NCBI GenBank assembly: GCA_025084515.1 | Contig: JAJAGP010000333.1 | Location: forward strand, 397,655 to 461,654 | Direction: 5' to 3' | Origin: Ancistrus triradiatus | Lineage: Eukaryota; Chordata; Actinopteri; Siluriformes; Loricariidae | Length of the DNA: 64,000 nt | Made by a program: the position numbers and the translations under genes | Notes under the pieces: model-generated | The model's database searches: none | What the model was told of the DNA's origin: nothing | The model's input: the letters and a program-made list of their open reading frames with translations, nothing else | Shown here: one piece after another, positions 40,301 to 55,000 of the stretch | Position numbering within the stretch: position 1 is the first letter of the stretch | Layout of the letters: every line of letters starts with the position of its first letter

Positions 40301-42898
40301 TATTACTCATACAATGAGATGCTGCTAGTATCCTAACCCGGAGGAGAAAGAAAGACCACATTACACCAGAGCTCATCACTCTGAGATCTAGCATTTAGAA
40401 TTGGTTTCAAGATTAATTGGCTAATAATTGGTCTATACCTTAGTTAAATGATTGTTAGATATGTTCTAAACAGGGCACTTAGGTCATCTTACGTCTAACA
40501 GCATTATGTGATTCAATTTACATCAGGTCCTGGGGCTCATTTAATCTTTTACAGGTGTTACTTTGGATTTGTGAGAAATACAGCCCGGTAGAAACTCTTA
40601 ACCCATTAATGACAGTTTATTTGTTTAACAATGCACCTTTCTCATGGATCTCTCTTCTAGTTCATGGCCAAAAACCTGAAAACTGATGAAAATAAGCTTA
40701 CACTATGAATGTAAAAACAAAGAATGAAAGCCTAAAAATATGAATGAGTACATGGGTAGGAAAAAGTGGAATGTCTTAGGTGATTTTTAAAGCACACAGC
40801 AACATGACAGCGGAGGATTGTCTCGGCTTGGTCAACGATATACAGGCATGTGGTCAGTTCCAGTACATTCATCCTACTAGCAGAATGGTGAGAACACTGG
40901 AAAGAGGCAGAAGCAGCTCGACACACCATAATGTACAACAGACAGCTGACTCAACGACATTCACCACATTCAAAGCACAGACAAAGTCTGGTTTCCCCAT
41001 TTCAGCCTTTTCAGAAGTGATGGAGCCAGCATTCTGTTAAACAGTCCATGTACCAGTTAAGGTGATGTTTTTGAGTTAAGCCGTACCATCAGAATGAAGG
41101 AGGATGCGGGTTAGTCATTAGGCCTACCTTCTCAGTAACAGCGCGGGCACACTCGATCAGCTCTCTCTTGGTGAAGCTGTCTGTAGGGCTCATCTGGAGC
41201 GTTCCAGCTTTCTGAACCAGGTAGATACAGCCGTGACCGAGCTCCTGCACGCGGCTCTTTATCTGCACACCAACCTGGAGTAGACCAGAGATGTTCAGCA
41301 GAGTAAGACCCTAGTCAAGTGTACATGATCCATTCCCTAGATCCTAGAGTATCTTGCTTGTTCACATAAAGGCCAACGGATGAATAAGGAGAAGAAGGTG
41401 TGAGTGGGCTGGATGGCACTAGACCTTTAGTTTCTTGACACACAGATCCATGGGGTAGGTGGTACACATTACCACCTCACCACAGGCTTTTCTTTAAAGC
41501 ATGTGTGTGTGAGGGGGGGGGTTCCGTCTCTATGGTAACAGCGGCAGCTAGCTGCTTATGTAAAGGCTATTGAGGAGAGCGGGTGCCTGGCAGATGCACA
41601 CTTGTTGGGAAAATAAAAGTATATAAGCAAAGAAGGTTGCCACCACTACCTGTGATTATAATGAAAATGACAAGGGGAAAAAAAAAACAAACCACTTTTC
41701 TTTTATTGGAAATGTCCTTTCCTTGGGGTTTAGTCTTATGTTTTTCACTTCTGTGCACTGTATGTGTTAACTGCCTTGTGTGTTTATATCATCCCATGTG
41801 GGTTTATACATCCTCCAGTCCACTACACAGTTCAAAAAACAAACTGGATCCCCACCTCCTCTGGCTCAGCTGTTGCAGCTTGCCAGGCGTCCTTGCTGTG
41901 CCAGCTGGATGTAGTCCACTGTCACCTGAGATGCCAGCCCACCTAGCTCCTCCTGGCACGTCCACAGACTTTGTCATCTGAAACAGGCACAGCGTTTTAC
42001 TGTAAGTGCATCCCATTTACAATTCTAGACAAATGTTTGAACACATGACATCACAGGATACCACTTATCAAAAGTACCAGAGCAATGGGTGTTATGGAAA
42101 AAGACCGAGAGGATGTAAGCATACTCACCATCTCCTGCGCAGTGATGGCGATAGCCTTCGAGAATTTTACCATGGTCGTCTGGTAATCCACAAATGTGCC
42201 GTCAGGTTCTGGGGGAGTTCCTTCATCCATCTAAAGTAATTAAACCCCGAAAAGGCTGATTTTAGTAGTGATCTCATTCACAGAACCGAGCTCACCAAAA
42301 ATGCTGTATACGGTCGCACTGTTAATTACTGTCTGTGTGAAAAATGAAAAACTAATCAGCAACTGTGCTCCCATTATTGCTCCTTCATGTGCCTTCCTGA
42401 CAACATAATGAAAGACCGCAGGCACACCATAAAGGAGATGAACGGTGGCATAGGATCAAATGGGGACTAATAATGAGCTCCATGGAGGGCTATAGTCTCA
42501 GTGGCAGTCCCAGTGTGAGTGAGTGACAGCTGGATCCATGTGCATTCTGAATCTGAAAAGACTCCTGCAGGTTTCTAATAACAGCTGCTGAAAGACCCTC
42601 CTTCCATGCATCCACAGTCAACCTCCCGGACCTGATATGGAGCTGAAAGAGCCAGACTGATGGCAGCCGTGTGCTAACACTGCAATCATTACTGCCAACA
42701 CACAACTGGGTCCAAAAATCTACTACCAACAATTTGTATTTTATCAGTTATCAAATAACATTAAATTTGAACTATTATACAATCTTGCTACATCTTACAT
42801 ACTATAAACAGTGGGGGCAATGGCTGAGAGCACAACTAAAAATGCTTTTTTCTCCAACTTACTACAGGGTCTTTCATTTCTAATCATGTCATATATTC

Positions 42899-42937
<39 letters not shown>

Positions 42938-43046
42938 TATACATATATATATATATATACACACATATATACACATATACATACACACACACACATATAT
43001 ATATACACACACACATATATATATACACACACATATATATACATAT

Positions 43047-43091
<45 letters not shown>

Positions 43092-46000
43092 GGGGCCAAA
43101 AAGTATCGAGTCAGCCACTGATTGTGCAAGTTCTCCTACTTAGAAAGATGAGAGAGGTCTGTAATTTTCATCATAGGTACACTTCAACTATGAGAGACAA
43201 AATGAGAAAAAATATCCAGGAAATCACATTGTAGGATTTTTAAAGAATTTAATAATGTAAATTATGGTGGAAAATAAAGTATTTGGTCAATAAATTTGGT
43301 TCAACTCAATACTTTGTAAACATACCTTTGTTGGCAATGACAGAAGTCAAAACATTTCTTGTAAGTCTTCACCCGGTTGGCACACACTGTAGCTGGTATT
43401 TTGGCCCATTCCTCCATGCAGATCTCCTCTAGAGCAGTGATGTTTTGGGGCAACACGGACTTTCAACTCCCTCCACACACATTTTCTATGGGGTTGAGGT
43501 CTGGAGGACTGGCTAGGCCACTCCAGGGACCTTGAAATGCTTTTTTTACGGAGCCACGCCTTTGTTGCCCGAGCGGCTTGTGTTTGTGGGATCATTGTCA
43601 TGCTGGAAGACCCAGCCAGGTTCAATCTTCAATGCTCTCACTGATGGAATGGAGGTTTTGGCTTAAAAATCTCACACATACATGGCCTCATTCATTCTTC
43701 CCTTAACACGGATCAGTCGTCCTGTCCCCTTTGCAGAAAAAACAGCCCAAAAGCATGAGGTTTCCACCCCCATGCTTCACAGTAGGTATGGTGTTATTGA
43801 GATGCGAACTTCGCATCCTTTTTCCTCCAGTTGAGTTTTTACCAAAAAGTTCTATTTTGGTTTTCATCTGACACACATAATATTCTCCCAATCCTCTTCT
43901 GGATCATCCATATGCTCTCTGGCAAACTTCAGATGGGCCTGGACATGTACTGGCTTAAGCAGGGGGACACGCCTGGCACTGCAGGATGTGAGTCCCTCTC
44001 GGCGTAGTGTGTTACTGATGGTAGCCTTTGTTACTTTGGTCCCAGCTCTCTGCAGGTCATTCATCAGGTAACTCCGTGTAGTTCTGGGATTTTTGCTCAC
44101 CGTTCTCATGATCATTTTGACCCCATGGATGAGATCTTGTGTGGAGCCCCAGATCAATGTAGATTATCAATGATCTTGTATGTCTTCCATTTTCTTATAA
44201 TTGCTCCCACAGTTGATTTATTCACACCAACCTGCTTGCCTATTGTAGATTCACTCTTCCCAGCCTGGTGCAGGTCTACAATTTTCTTCCTGGTGTCCTT
44301 CGACAGCTCTTTGGTCTTGAGTTTGGAGTCTGACTGTTTGAGGCTGTGGACAGGTGTCTTTCATACAGATAACAAGGTCAAACAGGTGCCATTATTACAG
44401 GTAACGAGTAGAGGACAGAAGACCTTCTTAAAGAAGTTGTTACAGGTCTGTGAGAGCCAGAAACCTTGCTTTTTTTGAGTACTGAGTTGGACCAAATTTA
44501 TTGACCAAATACTTATTTACCACCATGATTTACAATTAAATATTTTAAAAATCCTACAATGTGATTTCCTGGATTTTTTTTTCCTCATTTTGTCTCTCAT
44601 AGTTGAAGTGAACCTATGAAGAAAATTACAGACCTCTCTCATCTTTTTAAGTAGGAGAATTTGCACAATCTGTGGCTGACTAAATACTTTTTGGCCCCAC
44701 TGTATATAAAAAATAAATAAATAAAAAAATGTACTAATGACAGCATGCACTAGGGCTGGGAGGGACTCTAAGTTTGTGCAAACCCTGATGATCCATGTTA
44801 TCCCAGCATGATTTCACACTATTCCAAAGAGCCTCTTCTGATGTTACTGCACATTTGGCTTTCAAGTGTCCCCATAAATCTTTTTGCCATTGTGATTGTG
44901 GTGAAAATTCCATGGCAGTCAGCATTCCTTGCGCTCCTTTGGTCTTCAAGAAGTTGTTGCAAATGTGAGGTGTGTTTCGGGTTATTATCCTGCAGCAGTA
45001 TGAATCCTTCCCCACAAAAGATTCTCAGACTTTTGTTCCTGACTGCATGTTTATGTTTCCAGTTGAGAGTATGCTGGTGAAGTGCAGTTACTGTTCATCA
45101 AAGGCATACTTTCATTTCCTGTTGCTATCTTTTTGTTCTTTTTTAGAATGTACTTTCTGTTTAAACTGGAAAGTTAACATAGTATTGTGCCAAAGTCACA
45201 AGCCAACATTAGATTAGATATACCATTGTTTTAGCAATGGTTTAATGACCATATGTAATTAATTCTCAGTTTCTTTATTAGAATATAACCAGAAAATACA
45301 GGGAATTATGTAGTATTAAGAATCAGAAAAAAAACACTGAATAAAAACAGGAAAAAACAGTTTCCATAGGCGACAGTGGCAAATATTTAGTGTGACCTCC
45401 TCTTACACTTGAGCAGTTGCAGAATCTGGCATCTTCATTGGGATGCCATTACACAGTATGACGAGGCTTGATCAGAAATGATTTTTTTTTGGACAGATAG
45501 CAGCCAAGAAACCACTTTTTTGGAAGAGAAACACAGTGAAAAGGCTAAGATATGCTAAAGCTCACAAATATTGGAATGAAGATCAGTGGAAAAGATTATT
45601 ATAGATAGATAGACGGATAGATACTTTATTGATCCCAGAGGGAAATTCAAAGCATCCAGTAGCAATTCCAACAATGGCCGGAAAGTATATAATATTAAGA
45701 AGAAAAAATATATATATAATAAAAATAAACAGAATAACTAATTAACAAACGTAATGGCAATAGAACAGTTACCGGTGTGCATATCCACAGTAATATATTG
45801 TGCAAATAAATACACAGTGCAAAATGCGATAAAAAATAATAATAAAACAGTACTATTTACATGCAAAAACTAAAAAAACTAAAAAAAAAAAAAAAAAAAA
45901 AAAAAAATTGTACACAAATGTGAATCCACCTCCATCTCTTTTAACTTATCACTTAGAAGGTGAGGCTGGATGGTGTTGAAGGCACTGGAGAAGTCGAAGA

Positions 46001-49000
46001 ACATGACCCTCACAGCGCCGCTCCCCTTGTCCAGATGAGAGTGAGCCCTGTGCAGAAGGTAGAGGATGGCATCATCCACTCCAACCTTCTTCCGATATGC
46101 AAACTGCAGTGGGTCCTCAGCATGGCAACCTGAGGTCTGAGGAGGTTCAACAGCAGTCTCTCTATGGCCTTCATTACATGGGATGTCAGTGTGACTGGTC
46201 TGTAGTCATTCAGCTCCTTAGGGCGCGTCTTCTTTGGAACTGGAATGACACAGGACGTCTTCCACATGATCGGAACCTTTCCAAGACACAGGCTCAGGTT
46301 GAAGACATGCTGGAGGGGCTCCCCCAGTTGGGCAGCACATGCACTGAGCATTGTGGGGCACACCTTGTCCGGGCCTGCTGCCTTCCCAGGACGGAGTCTC
46401 CTCAGCTCTCTGCTTACTTGTTCCGCAGTAAATGTAGGGGGACTGTGAGAATGGATGTTTATGCCACTTGATTGTAATGATAATGGTGATGGAGGTGCTG
46501 AGAGCACTGATGGTGATGAGGTGATAACTGCTGTAGGAGGAGGGGAGAAGGGTGCAGCAGTAGCAGAACAATCAAACCTGTTGCAGAAGTTATTAAACTG
46601 GTTTGCTCTGTCCACACCCCCCTCTGCTGAGTTGCCACAACTCTTTTTGCAGCCTGTGATGGCTTCATACTATTTTCCTGCATCTTTCTCTCCACCTTCT
46701 TCCCGTAGGACTCCTTTGCCTCTTTGAGATGAATCTTGAGTTCCTTCTGGACGCGCTTAAGTCCTGTCCAGTCTCCGTCTCTAAACGCCCTCTTCTTTTG
46801 ATTGAGGAGGTCCTTGACATTGCTGGTAATCCAGGGCTTGTTATTCATAAAGCATCGTACAGTCTTTGTGGGAACAACAACATCCATACAGAAATTCAAG
46901 TATTCTGTCAAGCAGTGTGACACCCCCTCAATGTCCTCTCCATATGGACTGACAAATTCAAGTTTGAAACTTTTGGGTCGCATCGTCATCAATATGTTAT
47001 ACATGATCATTATTCCATTGCTAAAACAGCAAATCGAATGATGGCCTAATACTTTTGCACATTACTGTACCATTAAGGTGGTTTGACCATGGTTGAGTCT
47101 ACTTTTTGGTCTCAATGGAGATCCAGCAGGCTTAAGCATAGAACATGCAATCCTGCTTTTACAGTCTGCTTTGGACTACAAGCTCTGCAAATGCTGATTG
47201 TGGACTTAGGAAGTTATGTCTCTGCTCTACTTCCGCTCTGATCTGAGCATAGATTCAGAGAATTTTGTGCATGTATATTTGTTATTAGCATCTGAAAGGT
47301 ATTTGAAACATATTACTGTAATTACAGTCAGAATGAGTGGTTCTTGAAGTGGACTCATTCTCTCTTGGTTGTGTGCAGCCAATGAGGTATGTTTATTTAT
47401 ATTCGTTAATGCACATTTATATTTTGGGTCTACAGTGTGTGTGACTGTTAATGTGTGCTTGTTCTGTACATTACCATTGATGATTGTGAAGTGCAAAAGA
47501 AAAACAAATCCATCACTAACTGAAGAACCCCGACATTGTGTATTTACTGAAGGAACTGACATGTAGAACAGTTTAGGCTTTGGATGCTGTGGAGATGGTA
47601 GTCTCTCTGACACATTTATGTATTGTTTGTATGCAGTTTTCTTATAAAAAAAAATAAAAAATCTACATTACAGTAGCATAAAAGACTGTGTGACCATGGT
47701 AATGTCTGGTCAACAACCATTTCAATCAACAACCTTTTTCATAGAATGTAACGTAGTCATTAAGCGACACACACCTGTATTATTGTTATTCTTTTTGAAT
47801 TTTTGCAATTGTGTGAATGTTGCATAACGACAACTTTGGAATAATCAGTTTGATGTTGGTGTATAAGCAAGTATTTTTTTGCCTGTCCACCTACCCGTCC
47901 CATGGCCTCAGCAATCGACTCCACCATGCCACCCACCATTCCTCCCTCACTCGCTGCCTCGTTCAGTGTCACCATGATGTCATCCACTGCCTCCTTCATC
48001 AGCTGCGTTGCCTCTGCTATTGCATCATGGGTATGGGCTGCCTGAAAGAAGATAATTTGTTCATCAGTTAATGAACACACGAGTACCACTTGGCTAGGCT
48101 GATCAATACTTGTCAATACAAATCAAGTGCAAATACAGGATGTGCATCTGCACACACACTAAAACAAGTACACACTATGACCAATTATGATCCAGCAGCA
48201 GGGGTTTGTAGAAATGAGGCGATTGTGCACAATGAATTAATGAACGAAGGTGTCCTTGCTGCAGATGGCACATATGGCAAATTCATTTGCTGTCTGTATA
48301 CGAAGTTTGATGGTTCACAGTAGTGCTGTAGTCAAGACTGCTGGAGCCGAATCCAAATCAAGACCTGGACACCGAGTCCGAGCCAAGACCAAGACTTATA
48401 TATGTTACAGTGGGGCAAAAAAAGTATTTAGTCAGCCTTACTTGGAGAAATGAGAGAGGTCTAATTTTCATCATGGGTACATTTCAACTATGAGAGACAA
48501 AATGAGGACATAAAATCCAGAAAATCACATTGTAAGATTTTTAAAGAATTGAATTGTAAATTATGGTTGAAAATAAGAAAATAAGCCCCAAAGCATGATG
48601 TTTCCACCCCCATGCTTCACAGCAGGTATGGTGTTCTTGGGATGCAACTCAGCATTCTTCTTCCTCCAAACACGGCGAGTTGAGTTTTTACCAAAAAATT
48701 CTATTTTGTTTCCTCTGACCACATGATGTTCTTCCAATTCTCTTCTGGATCATCCATATGCTCTCTGGCAAACTTCAGACGGGCCTGGACATGTACTGGC
48801 TTAAGCAGGGGGACACGCCTGGCACTGCAAGATCCGAGTCTCTCTCGGCGTGGTGCGTTACTGATGGTAGCCTTTGTTACTTTGGTCCCAGCTCTCTGCA
48901 GGTCATTCATCAGGTCCCTCCGTGTAGTTCTGGGATTTTTCCTCGCCGTTCTCATGATCATTTTGACCCCACGGGATGAGATCTTGCGTGGGGCCCCAGA

Positions 49001-52000
49001 TCGAGAGAGATTATCCCACAGTTGATTTATTCACACCAACCTGTTTGCCTATTGTAGATTCACTCTTCCCAGCCTGGTGCAGGTCTACAATTTTCTTCCT
49101 GGTGTCCTTCGGCAGCTCTTTGGTCTTGGCCATGGCTGACTGTTTGAGGCTGTGGACAGGTGTCTTTTATACAGATAACGGGTGCCATTAATACAGGTAA
49201 CGAGTGGAGGACAGAAGAGCTTCTTAACGAAGAAGTTACAGGTCTGTGAGAACCAGAAATCTTGCTTGTTTGTGGGTGACCAAATACTTTTTTTCCACCA
49301 TGATTTACAATTAAATTCTTTAAAAATCCTACAATGTGATTTCCTGGATTTTTCTCTTCTCATTTTGTCTCCCATAGTAGAAGTGTACCTATGATGAAAA
49401 TTACAGACTTCTCTCATCTTTCTAAGTAGAAGAACTTGCACAATCAGTGGCTGACTAAATACTTTTTTGCCCCACTGTATGTACACACACACGCACGCAC
49501 GCAGAGTTTGGCCCTAAAAAAGGTCACACAATAATATTTCGCTGGACCGCCTTTAGCTTTTATTAGGGCACGCATTCACTGTGGCACTGTTTCCACAAGC
49601 TTCTGCAATGTCACAACATTTATTTCTGTCCAGAGTTACATAAATTTTTCCCCATGATCTTGTATTGATGATGGGAGATTTGGACCACTGCGCAAAATCT
49701 TTTCTAGCACATCCCAAAGATTCTCAATGGGGTTCAGGTCTGGACTCTGTGGTGGCCAATCCATGTGTGAAAATGATCTTCTGCTCCTTGAACCACTCTT
49801 TCCCAATTTGACCCTTCTGAAACAGATTAACATCTTTTACACGACCACAGGATGCGTCTTTTGACATGGCTGTTTAACAAATGAGAAGCTACTCACTACA
49901 TCAGTTGGGGTTAAATAATTTGTTGCCAGCAGAAACAATCACCAATGCAGCAATTATCTGATGGGAGGCTCTTTTTTTAATGGCATATGCACGTCATACA
50001 GAATAATGACCTAACTAATCCAGACTTCCGATCAAAATATCTACATATGATGCATGAATTTGGTGGATGTCCTTAGGATCTATTCTACCTTAGGGTTTCC
50101 TCCTCCTTCTTTGGCTGCATAAAGCATTTGCAGCGACGACTCGGCCAGGGTCTTGGTCTGGTCCAGGATGTTCATCTGTTGCTGGTGGTCCATGTGCTTA
50201 GAGGCTAGTCCAACTGAAGCCACAATGAGGGGTTCAAAGTAGCTGGCAAGCTGACTCACCTGAGACGAGACAGAATCCATGCAAATACATGTCATTCAAA
50301 GCTATAATGTGGATTACAGTACAGCATATATGCCATTCCTTGTTTAGGCTGACATGTCTAGATGATCAGGTTTAGCAGAGAGGGCAAATGAAAATGAACA
50401 ACATGTTACTGTATGTTTATGCTCTTAGGCTCACTATTGCTGACTGTTTATTAGATATGAAGTGTACTTCACCTTGTGTCCGAGTTGAGCAGCCTCCCCG
50501 CGAGCTGCAGTGGAGATGGGTTCGATCAGATGGCCAATTTCCTGCACAGCAGTAGTCACCTGCTCCTGCACAGCCTGCAGAGCCACCAGTACAACCATAG
50601 TAACTACAATGCCACCATTATCCCAAATCAACTCTCACCTAGCTCATCTATTACAACACCTGCTCATTAGCAGCATGAATCTATTGACAGACACAGACAT
50701 TCTTCTACAATTCAATGAACGACTTGACAGGAAAACAAAATTAATTAACACTTAACTAAAATTTTCCACATACCCATAATGCAATGGAGTAGCCAAGGCA
50801 TGTTTAATTCCCAACACTTGCTTCTAATAGTTTGCACTGCGTGTTCACTATAAACTAAGTAGCTAATAAGCAAACGTAGTCTGTCTAAATACATGCCCAA
50901 CTCTTCACATATCTGTGTTATAATGCTAACATGGGGATGTGCCATTTAAGGACCGCGTTATGTTCTATGAAAAGGGAAAATTACTGCATTGTATGTTGAC
51001 TAGACATAACCATAGTAACACAGTCTTCTTAGGCTATTTTGAATGCTCTAAAGAGAGACTCAAGTGCATGTGAATATATACAGGTAGTCAGGGGACAAAC
51101 AAGTACAATTTACAATAGGACAGACGCATACACTTAAAATTGACATTGACAGCTTGTTACAAACAAATAGCAAAAGGCACACACACAAACACAAGTAACT
51201 TACTCTAAACACATCGTCAGAACTAGCACAGTCTCGAGTCCAAATGCAAGCTAACAAGCAAGTAAGCACACAACTGGTAAGATCTACAACTAGGCATTTT
51301 AGCAGACGCCCTTAACCAGGGTAACTTGCAACTGATACAATCTTAGCAATTGTGGGTTAAGGGGCTTGCTCAAGGACCAAAAACAGTGGCAGCTTGGCAG
51401 AGGTGGGATTTGAACCCTGGACCTTCTGGTCCACTAGAAGTCCACTAGTCCAGTACCTTAACCGCTAGGCTAGGACAATTAGACCTTGGCATTTAAGGTA
51501 AATGGATGTTAATCAGATAGACATTAAACAGCATATACCTGTATATTAATGTGTAATACCTAAATAAGCAAATGTTAAACATCAAACATGCCTAGGCTTG
51601 CAAACAATAACATCTTGTAGCCATACAGACTGAAGGATTCTGGCACCTCTAGAGAGATGTCATCTCTACAGGGTAGACTCTGGCCCACAGCAGCTAACGA
51701 GGCTTGTTCTATGTCTCTGATAAACTTGTTGATACTGTCAATGCTGTGATCACACTCCCGCTGGCCTGGAGCTTTGTCCCTGTAGCAGCACAAAAGGTGA
51801 GGAGGAGCTTTGTTACTTCAGCTAGGTTACACACATTATAGACACATTACAGTTGAACAAGGAGAATTATTGCAAATTCGGCCGTTTCTGACCACCTGCC
51901 TAGTCACACAATTTAATATGCATCTGCTGGTTAATTTCCAATTTAGAGTAGATGGACTGGGAGGACAATGGGGCTGGAGGGCAGCCAAGGAGACACAAAT

Positions 52001-55000
52001 CTAATGTCTTGACACTGTTCCTACTCAGCTGGCTGCCTGGGTGACAATGTGTACATATACACAAGTAGATCCTATGTTGACGCAGTAGCGATCTCATGTC
52101 AGCCTATGTAATACAGTCAACACTACCATGAATGCTATAGGTCTGCTTTGCACTTGCAAATGCACTGCTCGAGGAAACAAGGACATATGGTGGTTTGACC
52201 AGGCCACAGATGAAGCCAACGCATGAAGTATTTGTTGTGAATCGTATCTTAAAGTCATACTCCAAATTAAGCAAGCCAGTGTAGCTATATGTTACTGATT
52301 CTGTTCACCATTTATTTGCACAAACTGGTAGCAGGAAGTGAGGATGGAAGCAAAGGCTAAGCACTTAAGTAACAAGACTGATATGAGCTAGAATATCTTA
52401 CCCAAAACATTGGAAATGTGAGAAACATTACATCAAACCCATGTGCACTACTGGCGGGTGAAAAACAGCAGTGCACTTTGTTTCATAGTGTCACCGGTAC
52501 ATGGGAGATTAGAATTCAAATCTGGTACAACTCTAATTATTATTGCAGCTCTGATGTCTCTGCGGTAAGGGAGAGCTAGGGTTTGAGTTTGAGGACTTGC
52601 AATGTGAAGGGCAAGTAGAGCTTTCACACTGTATGGGACTGGTCCCGTGCATGCACCCAGTGAATTCCAGGTTAGGCTCCAGACCCTCAACTATAGTGGA
52701 GAAAAAGAGGATGCTTTTTCTTTTCTTAGAATTAATTCTTGGATCACTTAAAAACCTGCCAATATACAGTGGTATTTCAGTGGGCACTGAAACTGTCAAC
52801 CCTTTATAATTTTCTCCTGAAAAATGACCTAAAATGTCAGATTTTCAAATAAGTCCAAAACGTTGATAGAGAACTTGGTAAAACAAATGAGAAAAGAAAA
52901 TAATACACTTTGTAATTTATTTATTGAGGGAAATGATACAATATTACATGAATGAATGGCAAAATATGTGAACCTCTAGGATTAGCAGTTAATTTGAAGG
53001 TGAAATCAGAATAAGGCGTTTTCAATCAATGGGATGACGATCAGGTGGGAGTGCTCACCCTGTAGTATTTAAAGAACAGGGATCTATCCAATCTTCACAA
53101 CACAGATGTGGAAGTGTATCATGGCACGGACAAAGGAGATTTCTGAGGACCTCAGAAAGAGAGTTGTTGATGCTCATCAGGCTGGAAAAGGTTACAAAAC
53201 CATCTCTAAAGAGTTTGGACTCCACCAATCCACAGTCAGACAGATTGTGTACAAATGGAGGAAATTCAAGTCCAATGTCACCCTCCCCAGGAGAGATGGA
53301 ACAACAAAGATCACTGCAAGTGCAAGGAATGTAATAGTCTCAAGCTCACAAAGGGACCCGAAGTAGCGTCTAAACAACTAAAGGCCTCTCTCACATAGGC
53401 TAATGATAATGTTCATGAGTCCTCCATCAAGAGAACACTCAGCAACAATGGTGTGCATGGCAGGGTTGCGAGGAGAAGGCCACTGCTCTCCACAGGACAC
53501 TGATGTGCACCTGTAGTTTGCTAATGATCATGTGGACAAGCCAAAAATATTTTGTGGATGGATGCATTTTTCCTAAATAAATAACCAAGCATAATAATGT
53601 ACGTATTTCTCTGATTTGTTTAACTGGGTCCTCTTTACCTACTTTTTGGATGTGTGTTGTGCAGAAAATTCTAAAGGGTTCACAAACATTTAAGTATAAC
53701 TGTATTGGAGTTTATTCAGATTACTCATAGTTTATTGATCATCACCATTACCATACAAAACCCAACTTTACTACTATAGACAAGCTAACCATAGTACCAA
53801 ACCTGATGTTAAACAGTCAAGTATGTATGAGTTGGACAATTTGATTTAAATACGCTACTGAGAAAAATATTTTGGAGCAAAATAATAGTACAGGATGTGT
53901 TCAAGTGCACCTGTTCCACGGTGATGAATGTGCCTATGTGAACAGGAAGACTAAAGAAATCTGTAGAGACACTTTATAAACTGGACTTGAGAGTGTACAA
54001 ACACAACAGACAAAAAGATCCAGAGATAAACAGTGATCATTCATATAACTCTGAACTATACCTGAGGCTAGAGATTGGTACTCTAATCACTATCCCATAC
54101 ATTCTATATACCATATAGATCACCATTAGCCTACAGAGAACAAATTGCTGACTACAGAAAATGAATTCATAAAGAGCCAAAAGAAACTGCTTGGTTAGAC
54201 AACATTCACGCAAGCTTACACAAGCTGTTTCTAAAACAAGTGCCTAATGAATGAATACTTAGCATTAAGAAGATCCTGGTCAGGGTCACCACCAAGAAAG
54301 AACTTGACAAAATGACTTAGTTTTAGCAAGTTAGATTTCCACTTGAAACGTCTGCTTGAAATCTAAAAACTGAACAATAAAATGAAGATTGAACAAACCT
54401 GATGGCGGTGATGAGACCCTTGATGGAGTCCGAAACAGTGCGAGAGTGGCCTGCCAAAACGGACCATGTGGGTGGGTCTTTGGGGTTGATCACAAGTGAG
54501 CGAGCACTTTTCAATAGTTGGGTTGAACTGTCCAGCATGGAACGTGCCGAGCGCAGGATCGGCTCCTGAGCTGCTGAGCCCTAGGGGAAACACATTTCAG
54601 AAAAAGCATTCAGAATTTTGTTGCTCTATGCTTCAAAGATTGTTTGTTTCAGCATCAATGGCTATTTAATGACAAACACAAGGTTACATCGGAACTAGTC
54701 ATACAAACTCCGATCAGGCCAATTTAGCATAATCAATCAACGTAATGCATGTCTTTGGACTGTGGGAGGAAACTGAAGCCCTCAGAGTAAGCCCAAGAGG
54801 AACACGGGGAGGACATGCAAACTCCACATAGGCAGAGTCCGAGGTTTGGATAGAGCTGGAGCTATGATGCATCATTTTTGATTGCAGGTGATTGCTTTAA
54901 GACCTGGGTGGCCTGCAACAATGTTAAGGTAGGTGGTACGTGTCCAAGCAACATCCACATGAATGCCAGGAGCCATGGTTTCCCAGCAGTTCAAAGCCCA

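Noticed and set aside
41583..41981. 132-codon plus-strand frame
   Set aside because: It runs antisense over a talin-2 exon and intron, with no homology I recognise.
42894..43087. CRISPR-like or satellite array
   Set aside because: Simple dinucleotide repeat; the host is a vertebrate.
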